Positions 1 to 7,550 of a stretch of 41,260 nt of DNA are shown in pieces. Position numbers and translations under genes: made by a program. The notes under the pieces were generated by a model, which saw only the letters and a list, made by a program, of their open reading frames with translations, was not told where the DNA came from and did no database searches. Source of the stretch: JBEKHI01 sp050012355 (GTDB taxonomy: Bacteria; Actinomycetota; Actinomycetes; Streptosporangiales; Streptosporangiaceae); NCBI GenBank assembly GCA_050012355.1, contig JBEKHI010000017.1:1-41260 (forward strand), given 5' to 3'. The first letter of the stretch is position 1, and the number at the start of each line of letters is the position of its first letter.

Positions 1-1
1 G

Positions 2-334
2 AACGGCGCCGTCGACGGGTCGTGGCATGCGGACCGCTGGGGCGTGGCGTTCGAGGTCTGCTTCCAGGACGAGGAACGGTGGGAGACGTTCCGCGGCCTG
101 CCGGCCGTGCGGGCGGCGCTGGACGGTGTGCCAGATCCCGTCAACGGCCTGCTCATCTACCGCGGCCGGGGCGGGGGAGCAGGTGTCCGCGAGCCACGCG
201 CCCCCCAGCCCGCGCCAATTTCGAGCGCTGTATCGCTGCCCGAACCGCAAGCCGAGCCGGCGTTGGAGCTCACCAGCATTTCGCCACCGGCTCCGGTACA
301 GGTCAGGACGGCCGGAGTCCTGGGAAATCCGTGA
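2..334 (+). CDS. 3' end of an uncharacterised actinobacterial protein (partial)
   Basis: The window opens inside this gene; 110 codons remain and the frame is open from base 2 to a TGA at 332-334. The visible part begins NGAVDGSWHADRWGVAFEVC and has a compact alpha/beta look up to about residue 58 (NGLLIYRGRGGG), followed by a Pro/Ala/Ser-rich tail of about 50 residues with no fold I recognise. No catalytic motif is visible, and I assign no function. The next gene starts 11 bases after its stop on the same strand, so the two are probably cotranscribed. Confidence 0.6.
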   Translation, partial: NGAVDGSWHADRWGVAFEVCFQDEERWETFRGLPAVRAALDGVPDPVNGLLIYRGRGGGAGVREPRAPQPAPISSAVSLPEPQAEPALELTSISPPAPVQVRTAGVLGNP

Positions 335-345
335 AATCCTGAGGT

Positions 346-1110
346 ATGCCACGCATAGCTTCACTGGAAGCGCTACAGCGTGCGGCTGCCGGGTTTGACA
401 TCGGGGACCTGGAGCTGATGATCGAGCCGTCGGCCGGGGAAGCGGCCCGCCGGTCACTCGATCAATCAGGCCTGCTGCTGCTCGGTGAAGTTCACGGCGT
501 CAGGGAAAACCCGCTGATCATCCACGCGCTCATGCAGGCCTTCGGGCTGAGCGGCCTGGCGCTGGAGTGGCCCGAGGACCTTGCCGGGGTAATCAGCGTG
601 TTCGCCGCCGGAGGCATGCTCGACGATCACCCATCGCTGTGGCTGGGGGACGGACGGATCACCGCCGGTCACCTGGCAGTCCTGCGCGAACGCGCTAAGG
701 CCAAGGAGCTTGACCTATCGCTGTTCGACGGGACAACCGATGCTGGCGGGAGCTGGTCGCAGCGCGACGAGGCCATGGCCGGCCGGATCCTGGCCAGCGC
801 GACGGCGGCATCCGGCACGCTCGCGGTCGCGGGCAACGCTCACACAGTCACCAGCCCCACGTCCCTGGGTGTCCCGCTCGGCGCCTGCCTGTCCCGGCGG
901 CGGCCCGGCATCCTGGACATCCGCATCACCTACGGCCGCGGTGGCTTCTACAACGGTCGGCCCTGCCAGATCCACCCCAGCGTCAGCATCTGGCCCAACC
1001 AGGTCCGCCTGTACGAGGAACACGGAAGCCTCATCCTCGAACTGCCCACCGCCACCGAAGCAACCGTCCCGCACCGCCCCCAGCCATGGCCCCAGTTCGC
1101 CGCGTTCTGA
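346..1110 (+). CDS. ChaN/EreA-like superfamily hydrolase-like protein
   Basis: 254 residues. Near residue 45 it has LLLLGEVHGVRENP, the GExHG-type motif of the erythromycin-esterase/ChaN/TraB superfamily. Later come ALEWPEDLAG, a RDEAMA segment near residue 140, and a second histidine motif AVAGNAHT near residue 162. In the superfamily these conserved acid and histidine residues line one pocket. Family members include erythromycin esterases, haem-binding ChaN and TIKI proteases, so the substrate cannot be named. No signal peptide or membrane segment is seen, so it is probably cytoplasmic. The ATG at 346 has TGAGGT just before it and lies 11 bases behind the previous gene. Membership in the superfamily is fairly sure; activity is unknown. 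Confidence 0.6.
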   Translation: MPRIASLEALQRAAAGFDIGDLELMIEPSAGEAARRSLDQSGLLLLGEVHGVRENPLIIHALMQAFGLSGLALEWPEDLAGVISVFAAGGMLDDHPSLWLGDGRITAGHLAVLRERAKAKELDLSLFDGTTDAGGSWSQRDEAMAGRILASATAASGTLAVAGNAHTVTSPTSLGVPLGACLSRRRPGILDIRITYGRGGFYNGRPCQIHPSVSIWPNQVRLYEEHGSLILELPTATEATVPHRPQPWPQFAAF

Positions 1111-1147
1111 CCACGCCACAACCGGGGATCGCGGCCCACGAGCCGGA

Positions 1148-1897
1148 TTAGCGCGTCGGCCACGCCCACGCCCGGATCTGGCTGAGCCATTCTGTCCCCA
1201 GCTGGCGTCCGTTCGGGAACTGGTCGCCTCGATCCCAGCGCCACGTTGTGATCATCGCCAGCACGAGGATCCGGCATTCGCGCATCTCGAGGTCTATGAA
1301 CAGCAGCCCGCTCTTGGTGGTGAGCACGTTGCCCGGGTGCGGCTCGCCGTGCAGCAGTTGCTCGGCGACGCCGCGGTCGCCGATCACTCGTTTCAGGCTT
1401 CGCAGCGTGCCGCCAAGGAGCTCCCGGTCCGCGTCGGCGAGCGCCGGAGTGCGGTCGCGGCTCGCCACGAGCCGCTGAGCCTGCTCGACCCGATCCGTGA
1501 AGCGCGGCGCGGGGAGATCGAGCGTGCGCATGCCCGCATGCAGCCGCTCGAGCGCACTGGCGTAGTCCGCCGGTGAGACCGCTTGGGGTGACGTAGGTTC
1601 GTAGTAGGTCCACAGCGTGACCGCGAAACCATCACGCTCGTAGACCCGTGGCTCCACTCGAGGCTCGAGAGCGGCCACCGGGCTCCCGGATCCGGCGAGC
1701 CGCTGAGCAACGTCGATTTCGAACTGTGCGACCTGATGCTCGACCGGGGCCACCCGGGCAAGCACGTCACAAGGCAGCAGACGCAGAGTGAGCTTGTTCG
1801 AGTCCTGAAGAACGATCGCGTCATCGACTGCCAGGCCAAGTGATGAAGCGATCGAGGTGGCCGCAGCCACCGCACGCGGGCTCTCTGACGCCTGCAA
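1148..1897 (-). pseudogene. Aminoglycoside phosphotransferase-like protein with an internal deletion
   Basis: Open frame of 249 codons resembling the actinobacterial APH/choline-kinase-like family. The Brenner motif is present as HGEPHPGNVL (near residue 183) and the metal-binding Asp motif as LLFIDLE (near 197). In relatives FIDLE is followed by roughly 25-35 residues (usually CCRGPxEFDxAH and on) before a final segment like RECRILVLAMxxxWRWDRxDQFPNGR. Here FIDLE runs straight into MRECRILVLAM, so that block is missing while the frame is kept. The removed part helps form the back of the active site, so I expect an inactive or altered kinase. The start is either TTG at 1897, with GGAGAGG directly before it, or GTG at 1870. 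The size of the loss is recalled from family patterns, not measured. Confidence 0.6.
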
Positions 1898-1935
1898 CCT
1901 CTCCTAGCCCCTCTGCCGTGAGCGCCCGCTGGGCG

Positions 1936-2073
1936 TCACTTGATAAGCCCAGGAGGAACCCGGAGCTCGTCGAGGTCATAGATGCCCTCAAGCGCCGGCG
2001 CGCTGACACTGGCCAGCTCAGACAACGGCCCGGGCAGAGCGTAGTCAATCGCATACCCCATACCGGGGATCAT
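1936..2073 (-). pseudogene. Short ORF, possible gene remnant
   Basis: A 45-codon frame from ATG 2073 to TGA 1936, MIPGMGYAIDYALPGPLSEL onward, ending VPPGLIK. The composition looks protein-like and the opening resembles the first residues of actinobacterial transglutaminase-like proteins (YAxDYAxPGPLxxL). That link is weak and made by eye. It lies between the damaged phosphotransferase and the RibD-like gene, in a stretch of about 200 bases that holds nothing else. It could be an N-terminal remnant, a true small protein, or chance. GCGGAGCC upstream is only a fair ribosome site. Confidence 0.25.
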
Positions 2074-2101
2074 AAGGCTCCGCTGCGCGAGGTGGTGCCC
2101 G

Positions 2102-2683
2102 TCAGGCGTTGACGCTGCCGGTGCCCGGGGGCCCGGCCAGAATCGTCGGAACGTACTCGAGCAGCTGGATGCGACCGTCGAAGGTGCGACTGCTGATCAT
2201 GTCCAGTGCGACATCGGGATAGCCGTCGTAGATCCGTTCCCGCCCGCTGCTCCCGGTGATAACGGGAAAGACAACCACGCGGAAGCGGTCCGCAAGACCG
2301 GCCTTGAGGAGAGAACGGCACAGGGTGAGGCTGCCTATGGTGCGCATCGACTTGGAGGCCTTGTCCTTCATCTCCCGCACGGCCTCAACGGGGTCTCGGG
2401 TCACGAGCCGCGTGTTCGCCCAGGAAAGGGACTCGCTCAGCGTGGTCGAGAAGACGACCTTCGACAGGGCCGCCAGGGTGTCGGTGCCTGGCTCGCCCTC
2501 GGCGGCGTATCCCGACATGACACGGTACGTGGTCGCACCCATCAGGACCGTGTAGTCCGCTTCTGGCTGCTCTCCCAGCCACGCAAGGTACTCGGGCCCT
2601 TCGAGCCCCCACCAGCCCGGCCAGCCGTCGGCAGCCGCGTAGCCATCAAGCGAAGTAATGAAGTCGATGAGGAGTTCCGCCAT
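2102..2683 (-). CDS. Dihydrofolate reductase-like (RibD C-terminal domain) protein
   Basis: 193 residues from ATG 2683. The opening MAELLIDFITSLDGYAAADG and the following GPEYLAWL, TVLMGATTYRVM, VVFSTTLSE, GSLTLCRSLLKAGLADRFRV and FPVITGSSGRERIYDG blocks are the standard pattern of the COG0262 dihydrofolate reductase / RibD C-terminal family. They bind a nicotinamide cofactor (GSxxLxxxLLxAGL region), but physiological substrates of stand-alone copies are mostly unknown. Length is normal. The frame stays open about 68 codons upstream of ATG 2683, but that part does not look like protein and overlaps the methyltransferase remnant on the other strand, so ATG 2683 is chosen. Likely cytoplasmic reductase. 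Confidence 0.8.
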   Translation of the reverse strand: MAELLIDFITSLDGYAAADGWPGWWGLEGPEYLAWLGEQPEADYTVLMGATTYRVMSGYAAEGEPGTDTLAALSKVVFSTTLSESLSWANTRLVTRDPVEAVREMKDKASKSMRTIGSLTLCRSLLKAGLADRFRVVVFPVITGSSGRERIYDGYPDVALDMISSRTFDGRIQLLEYVPTILAGPPGTGSVNA

Positions 2684-2714
2684 CGTAGTGTCCTTGTCCT
2701 CGGGTCTCAGATAA

Positions 2715-2915
2715 CTGCTGCCATGGAAGCAGGAACAACGGTTAGGACATGCGACCGGACGAGAACTCATCGCCATGCGACATGCGAGCCTGGTCATCGA
2801 GGCGATCGCGGAGCCACGCGCCGACGAGGGAACCGCCGCCTGCCACCCGGAGGTCGCCGACACCCGGATCGCGCCGTATTTCCTCATCGTGCGGGCCAGG
2901 AAACCGCGAGCCTAG
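2715..2915 (+). pseudogene. 3' remnant of a SAM-dependent methyltransferase-like gene
   Basis: The frame after TAA 2712-2714 reads LLPWKQEQRLGHATGRELIA then MRHASLVIEAIAEPRADEGT and ends APYFLIVRARKPRA before TAG 2913-2915. The ending xPYFLIVRARKP is typical of the last strand of class I methyltransferases, and the segment reads as a coherent C-terminus without the nucleotide-binding front part. There is no good start or ribosome site (an internal ATG at 2775 would give 46 residues). Its TAG shares the bases CTAG with the end of yaaA on the other strand, a usual convergent arrangement for a once-complete gene. I read it as the end of a gene whose front was deleted. Confidence 0.45.
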
Positions 2916-3694
2916 AGTTCGCGCACCACGATATCCAGCGCCGTCGGGGCGCCCGGTCCCTTGGCCTCGGGCCCCGGTTCGACCGTGTAGCCGAGACCGC
3001 GCAACACGTCGGCGAACTCGTCCGGCTTACCTGGTTGCTGCCCCGATTCCAGTAGCGCCCGGGTGAGCCGTCCCTTGGTCGCCTTGTTGAAGTGCGAGAC
3101 CACGGCCCGCTTGACCACGCCGCCGACCTCACGCTCGTGCAGCACCCGCACGGTGACCGCGTTCGGGCCGGGCGTCCAGAGGCCGGCGTACGCACCCGAT
3201 CGCAGGTCCACTACCAGCTGATCGCCGACGTGTGCGGCCAAGGGGTCGCGCAGCGCCTTGCGCCAGGCCGTCGACACCGAGCCCGTGGCAGCCAGCTTCA
3301 CCCCCGCGGAGCAGCGGTAATGCGGGATCCGGTCACCGGGCCGTAGTACTCCCCACAGGCCGGAGAAGATCAGCACCTGGTCGGTCGCGACTCCTTGTCG
3401 GCGTAGCGTGGGCAAGTCGAGCGCGTCGTACAGTACGCCGATGTACACCTCGGCTGCCTCGCCGGCGGGCGCCGAGCCGAGTTCCCGGTTGTGAGCCAGT
3501 TCACCCGCCTGGCCCTCGCTGAGGCCCAGCGTCTGCAGCGCGGTCGCCCGCTTCCCGCGGGCCACCCGGACGAGTGCCTTAAGCAGCTTGGCCCGGGTCG
3601 GCGCGAGCTCGGGCAGCGCGAGAGAACTGAGCTCGACCGGGGCTGAGTCAGCCGGGAAAGCCTTGGTCTCCGACGGCGGAACGAAGATAAGCAT
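2912..3694 (-). CDS. yaaA: YaaA family peroxide-stress protein
   Basis: 260 residues beginning MLIFVPPSETK, the hallmark YaaA/DUF328 opening (LixxPSETK). The rest fits: PVELSSLALPELAPTRAKLLK, LYDALD, VLIFSGLWGVLRPGDRIPHYR, VVDLRSGAYAGLW, VVSHFNKATKGRLTRALL. In E. coli YaaA lowers free iron during peroxide stress and binds DNA; the activity of actinobacterial homologues is inferred from that. Full length, ATG start, no transport signal, cytoplasmic. The 5' end overlaps the end of the NTF2-like gene on the same strand by 47 bases, so translation may be coupled. Confidence 0.85.
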   Translation of the reverse strand: MLIFVPPSETKAFPADSAPVELSSLALPELAPTRAKLLKALVRVARGKRATALQTLGLSEGQAGELAHNRELGSAPAGEAAEVYIGVLYDALDLPTLRRQGVATDQVLIFSGLWGVLRPGDRIPHYRCSAGVKLAATGSVSTAWRKALRDPLAAHVGDQLVVDLRSGAYAGLWTPGPNAVTVRVLHEREVGGVVKRAVVSHFNKATKGRLTRALLESGQQPGKPDEFADVLRGLGYTVEPGPEAKGPGAPTALDIVVREL

Positions 3695-4163
3695 CGTGAA
3701 CGGTTCCCGAATAGATCGCTGAGATTCTGGCCCACCTTAGCGGCAGACCGCTGGCCAGCGGGAACCGGCAGGCCGGTAACACCGGCGGCGTGTACGGACG
3801 CCCCGGCCAGTAGGGCCATTCCTCGAACCAGGTGCACTGGCCGTCGTCGGCGAGCCGGATAATCCACAGATCGCGGTACTCCTGGCTGGCCGGATTTCCG
3901 TAGCGGACCTCGGCCCGGACCACCGCCGTCAGGCCATCGACGGCGAGGATGTCAGTGGTCAGGGTGAAGACCTCGTCGGGGCCCTCTCGTTCTTCGTCCC
4001 ACATCCGCTTGATCGCGTCCAGGCCGATGACGGGCTGTTCGTAGGGGGACTGCCGATAGGTGGCGTCGCCGGTGAACAGCCGAGCGAGGTCGCCAGTACC
4101 CGGTGCCCGCCAGGCGGCCTCGTAGCCGGCCAGCCAGCGGCTCACCGATGCGCGGTCGGTCAC
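3648..4163 (-). CDS. NTF2-like (SnoaL-type) protein with a run-on C-terminus
   Basis: 171 codons from GTG 4163. Residues 1-120 form a typical SnoaL/NTF2-like cone-fold: MTDRASVSRWLAGYEAAWRA, LFTGDATYRQSPYEQPVIG, IKRMWDEE, VVRAEVRYG, YRDLWIIRLADDGQCTWFEEWPYWPGRPY. Relatives generally stop just after WPYWPGRPY; here about 45 extra residues of poor composition follow and run into yaaA by 47 bases, suggesting loss of the original stop. The family includes cyclases, isomerases and proteins without known activity, so no reaction is given. The start codon lies 5 bases after the stop of the upstream gene, so the two are likely cotranscribed. Confidence 0.7.
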   Translation of the reverse strand: MTDRASVSRWLAGYEAAWRAPGTGDLARLFTGDATYRQSPYEQPVIGLDAIKRMWDEEREGPDEVFTLTTDILAVDGLTAVVRAEVRYGNPASQEYRDLWIIRLADDGQCTWFEEWPYWPGRPYTPPVLPACRFPLASGLPLRWARISAIYSGTVHDAYLRSAVGDQGFPG

Positions 4164-4168
4164 CTTGG

Positions 4169-4390
4169 TCAGTTCCCGGCTCCGTTGCCTGTCTGATCCA
4201 GCGCGGCCTGCACAGCGGTGACCGCGGCGTCGATCGCGGCCCGAGCGGTCAGCGCGCTGGTGTGCGCACGGTCGATCTCACCGAGACTGATGCAGTCGAA
4301 CGCCACCCGTGCGTCGTGAATAGCCGTCTCGAGCTCACGGGTGGCTTCCTGCAGTACCGGGTCCTGGGTCACGTCGTCCGGAATCATCAT
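4169..4390 (-). CDS. Small conserved-looking helical protein
   Basis: 73 residues from ATG 4390, preceded by AAGGGAGC at good distance. It begins MMIPDDVTQDPVLQEATREL and is nearly all predicted helix: an Ala/Glu-rich stretch over residues 12-65 with one Cys. No signal peptide. I do not recognise the family. It is directly followed by the SnoaL-like gene (5-base gap), which supports a real gene in a three-gene run with yaaA. Confidence 0.55.
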   Translation of the reverse strand: MMIPDDVTQDPVLQEATRELETAIHDARVAFDCISLGEIDRAHTSALTARAAIDAAVTAVQAALDQTGNGAGN

Positions 4391-4562
4391 CGGCTCCCTT
4401 CTGTGGCTCCTTGGCCAACGGATCTACCCAGCGAATTCGCGGTCATGTCCAAGATCATCGGCGACCCGTCGACCGGTCGGACCGCCAGACAACCCGGCAG
4501 GCCGGACGTTATAGTTTCACGCGAGGTGTCATCGCCATATCGAACAAAACGGACGGCGGCAA

Positions 4563-5194
4563 GTGGCTGACGCGGCACCCGATCCCAGGTTCAACTCGAA
4601 GGTTCCGAACATAGCCAGTTTCTCGACATCGGCACCGGCATCCCGGCCGCCAACAACACGCATGAGGTCGCCCAGGCTCTCGCGCCAGAGAGCCGGATTG
4701 TCTACGTTGACAACGACCCGGTGGTGCTGTCGCACGCGAAGGCCCTGCTGAGCAGTACCCCGGAAGGCAAGTGCGCGTACCTCGACGCCGACCTGCGCGA
4801 CCCCGCCCCGATCCTGGCCGAGGCCGCCAAGACACTGGACTTCAGTCAGCCGATAGCGGTGATGCTGATAGCGATCCTGCATTGGCTCCCGGACGAGGCC
4901 GACCCGGGCCGCGTCGTCACCGAGCTGATGGACGCGGTGCCGACCGGGAGTTACCTGGTGTTGTCCCACATGGCGAGGGATGTCAACGCCGAGGTGCGGG
5001 CCGAGACGAGCGGGCGGGTTGGCCAGTTCATGAAGCCACCAACGTTCCGTGACCGCGGGGTGGTCAGCCAGTACTTCGACGGACTTGAGCTAGTGGACCC
5101 CGGCATCACGCTGGTCTCCGAGTGGCGGCCGGATAGCGAACTCGAGGCGAAGTCGCCGGCCTACCTGTGGAGCGGCGTGGCCAAGAAGGCGTAG
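4563..5194 (+). pseudogene. S-adenosyl methyltransferase (DUF574 family), internally deleted and frameshifted
   Basis: The frame from GTG 4563 opens ADAAPDPRFNSKVPNIA, the usual start of the PF04672 family (xxRFDxSVPNIARVxDYxLGG). At about 4613 this breaks off, and the reading frame one base over resumes at SQFLDIGTGIPAANNTHEVA, the SAM-binding motif I region, then runs through VYVDNDPVVLSHAKALL, LHWLPDEADPG and YFDGLELVDPG to VAKKA at 5194. Relatives have some 50-65 residues (DYWLGG...xNRxFLxRAVR) between PNIA and QFLDIG. That block is absent and the frame has shifted. The second half could start alone at GTG 4721 but would lack motif I, so this is very probably a pseudogene. Confidence 0.75.
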
Positions 5195-5854
5195 CTACTT
5201 CTTCACGGCGACCGTCAGGCCATCGCCGATCGGCACCATGACGAGATCTACCCTGTCGTCGGCGGCGGCTATGTCGTTCATCTGCCGGACGGCGAGCACG
5301 TTGCGATTGTCGTTGCCCGCGTCGAGCACCCGGCCGTGCGAGAACGTGTTGTCCACCAGGATCAGCCCGCCGGGCCGGGTGCGCGGCACCACCTCGGTCC
5401 AGTACTCGGGGTAGGAGATCTTGTCAGCGTCGATGAACACCAGGTCGAACGGCGGGTCCGGCGGCAGCGAGCGCAGCGTGTCCAGCGCCGGCCCGATCCG
5501 CAGCTCGATTCGGTCCGCCAGCCCGGCCTTCTCCCAGTAGCCACGGGCGATAGCGGTGGACTCGGCGTTGACATCGCAACACAACAGATGTCCGTCGTCA
5601 GCCAGGCCCCGTGCGATACAGACCGACGAGTAGCCGGTAAAAGTACCCAATTCCACGCCATAACGAGGGTGCGTAATTCTCGAGAGCAACTCCAGCAACG
5701 TCCCTTCCTCAGGGGGTACCTGCAGGCCGGTCTCGTTGGGATACCGTTCGGCCGTCTCGGCGGCGAGTTCCCGCAGCAACGGATCAGGGGGAGTGCTGTG
5801 CGCGGTGAGGTAGATGTTCAGTGCGAGACTGATCTGCTCGCTGCGCTGCGCCAT
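5195..5854 (-). CDS. Class I SAM-dependent O-methyltransferase (CCoAOMT/COMT-like family)
   Basis: 219 residues, the standard length of the metal-dependent O-methyltransferase family 3. Motif I is VELGTFTGYSSVCIARGL (from about residue 67), the acidic ribose-binding end CCDVNAEST, then FIDADKISYPEYW with the metal Asp and VDNTFSHGRV (DN metal ligands), closing DGLTVAVKK. Such enzymes methylate one hydroxyl of a catechol or related aromatic; the substrate here is unknown. ATG 5854 is preceded by TTGAGGT. Its stop directly abuts the stop of the converging DUF574 pseudogene (5194/5195). Soluble. Confidence 0.85.
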   Translation of the reverse strand: MAQRSEQISLALNIYLTAHSTPPDPLLRELAAETAERYPNETGLQVPPEEGTLLELLSRITHPRYGVELGTFTGYSSVCIARGLADDGHLLCCDVNAESTAIARGYWEKAGLADRIELRIGPALDTLRSLPPDPPFDLVFIDADKISYPEYWTEVVPRTRPGGLILVDNTFSHGRVLDAGNDNRNVLAVRQMNDIAAADDRVDLVMVPIGDGLTVAVKK

Positions 5855-5950
5855 ACCTCAATGGTAGTAGCATGCGGCGCGGCCCCGCCGCCTGGCTTTC
5901 CGTGGCGGGTGATCTGGCGCAGCCGCGAGTCCGGACCGGGCTCTCACGCT

Positions 5951-6550
5951 CTAGAGTCGAGCGTCAAGCGGGGCGCCGTGCCAGCGCCAGTGCCCGAGCC
6001 GCGGGTGACCGGGCAGGTCGGTGCGGCCAGTTGCCCATTGCAGGGCTTCCCACGAATCCGTGCTGGCCAGGTCCTCGGGCAGGTGCGGGAACAACCGGGT
6101 GAGCAAGGCGCGGCACGTGTCACGGTCTGGTTCGAGGGGAAGGCCGAGGCCTTGGGCGATGTCATGACCGTGCAGGAGTGCCTCGACGCATCCCATCGCG
6201 GCGAATCCTTCCGGGTCCGCGAGCCCGGTGGGATGGTAGGCGCGGGTGCCCGCCGGAGCCACCCGCACCGCGGCGACCAGGATCCGGCCGCCCGCCTCGG
6301 CGAACTCCAGTACTTCAGCCGCGGTCGCGTCCTTATCGGCGCTGGCCAAGAACCGCACGTACCGTTCGGTAGGCCGGATGGCGAGCTGGGCAGCATACGA
6401 CAGCAGGCAATCGCCGATGTGCTCAGCCGTATGCCAGCAGTCCCAATCCACATCACCCGCCCGCACCGACCAGTCCCGGCTGGCACCGGGACGCAGGGCG
6501 GACACGACGCCGGATATCGCCGCGTCAAGGTCGTCGGCCGTGACAGTCAT
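5951..6550 (-). CDS. DinB / mycothiol-dependent maleylpyruvate-isomerase-like protein
   Basis: 199 residues starting at ATG 6550 (MTVTADDLDAAISGVVSALR). The helical-bundle pattern with WDCWHTAEHIGDCLLSYA near residue 36 and VEALLHGHDIAQGLGLP near residue 128 gives the histidines (HTxEHxxD, HGxD) that bind the metal in the DinB/MDMPI superfamily. Actinobacterial members use mycothiol as thiol cofactor in detoxification or isomerisation. The C-terminal WEALQWATGRTDLPGHPRLG is also usual. An upstream in-frame ATG (6622) would add 24 atypical residues, so it was not used. Cytoplasmic. Confidence 0.75.
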   Translation of the reverse strand: MTVTADDLDAAISGVVSALRPGASRDWSVRAGDVDWDCWHTAEHIGDCLLSYAAQLAIRPTERYVRFLASADKDATAAEVLEFAEAGGRILVAAVRVAPAGTRAYHPTGLADPEGFAAMGCVEALLHGHDIAQGLGLPLEPDRDTCRALLTRLFPHLPEDLASTDSWEALQWATGRTDLPGHPRLGHWRWHGAPLDARL

Positions 6551-6941
6551 GTGCCCTCTTGAGGTCGGCGGCGTATATATCCCAGGACTCACCGGACGGC
6601 AGGCAGCGCGGCCCCGCCGCAACCTGAGAACCCCCCGTTCCGGATGAACCCAATCGTCTCAGCACGAACCACCGGGCGCGGGCACTTTCCGCGAACCGTG
6701 CGCGGCAGCGGACCGATTCTGGGCGGTGCGACGCTGACCAGCAAAGATTCGGGGCAGTGCCGCACCCACCAGCAATGGGGCACCAGTCAGGAGATCACAC
6801 CAGAAACATCTGAACCATTAGCACTATGAACATCAGCAGTGCACGCCGTGGGCGCGGCAGCGGATCCGGGCCCGCCACCACCCCGCAGCCCCGGGAGTCA
6901 AAGCAGTTGCGCAACGGATCCCGGCCGCTGAGACTGGCCTC
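6551..6941. other. Intergenic region, about 390 bp
   Basis: The region separates the divergent DinB-like and PAP2-like genes. GGCGTATATATCCC near 6570 could hold the -10 of the DinB-like gene. A diverged copy of the dispersed palindromic repeat sits at 6719-6770. A 61-codon open frame from 6644 to 6829 crosses that repeat and has no protein-like composition or ribosome site, so I do not call it. Otherwise I see nothing here. Confidence 0.5.
6719..6770 (-). repeat. Diverged copy of the dispersed palindromic repeat
   Basis: Aligned by hand without gaps to the reverse complement of the copy at 17065-17130, 37 of 52 bases agree, including the central GCAAAGA and the right-arm GCACCCACC. The arms still pair imperfectly (GGCGGTGCGACGCTG against the complement of CAGTGCCGCACCCACC). 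The terminal TGATCA box is lost. The strand given is relative to the 17065 copy. Confidence 0.5.
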
Positions 6942-7550
6942 ATGATCGCGAGGCTTTCCCGCGCTGCCGCGGAGAGCGGGTCGTCTCGGCTAGCCCGGGC
7001 GGTGACGGAGGTCTTCTCGCCCCCGGTTCTGATCACCGCGCTGTTCCTCGCGGTGGGCTGGCATGACGCCGGGAGCCGCGGACTGGCGTGGGGCCTAGCC
7101 GGTGCCGGTTTCGCAAGCATCGGGCCGTCAGCCGTTATCGTCGTCGGCGTCCTGCGCGGCCGGTTCACCGACCACCACCTTGCCCTGCGCGAGCAGCGCG
7201 CGGCGCCGCTGACAGCGGCCGCGGTGATGGTGGCCGCCGGGATCGTGGTGCTCGCCGTCACCGGCGCGCCTCCGGACCTGGTCGCGGTGGAGGCGGTCAT
7301 GCTCGGCGGACTTGTCATCACCGTTCCGGTGACGCTGGTCTGGAAGGTCAGCCTGCACACCGGGGTAGCCGCCAGCATCGCGGCCGTGCTGACGATCGTG
7401 TTCGGCGCGGTGGCCATCGCCGGGTGGGCGGTGGTGGTGCTGGTCGGCTGGTCGCGGGTGCGGCTCGGCGCGCATACCCCGGCTCAGGTGGTCGCGGCCG
7501 CTCCGGTGGGCGCGGCGATCGCGGTACTCATCTTCGCCCTGGTCAGATAG
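6942..7550 (+). CDS. PAP2-like integral membrane protein
   Basis: 202 residues with five to six hydrophobic segments. The segment KVSLHTGVAAS (near residue 135) and GWSRVRLGAHTPAQVVAAAPVG (near 170) correspond to the second and third PAP2 phosphatase motifs, with SR and H retained but Gln where the catalytic Asp usually stands; many actinobacterial PAP2-like membrane proteins share this. Residues 45-100 include FASIGPSAVIVVGVLRGRF, TDHHLALREQR. A lipid phosphatase or undecaprenyl-diphosphate-type role is possible but not shown. The ATG at 6942 has no clear ribosome site. Its 3' end overlaps the converging SDR gene by 8 bases. Confidence 0.65.
   Translation: MIARLSRAAAESGSSRLARAVTEVFSPPVLITALFLAVGWHDAGSRGLAWGLAGAGFASIGPSAVIVVGVLRGRFTDHHLALREQRAAPLTAAAVMVAAGIVVLAVTGAPPDLVAVEAVMLGGLVITVPVTLVWKVSLHTGVAASIAAVLTIVFGAVAIAGWAVVVLVGWSRVRLGAHTPAQVVAAAPVGAAIAVLIFALVR

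Noticed and set aside
5336..6562. Long open frame (408 codons) on the plus strand
   Set aside because: It lies opposite the O-methyltransferase and DinB-like genes and its translation is low-complexity; typical of high-GC antisense frames.
6644..6829. 61-codon ORF as a gene
   Set aside because: It crosses a diverged palindromic repeat, lacks a ribosome site and has no protein-like composition.
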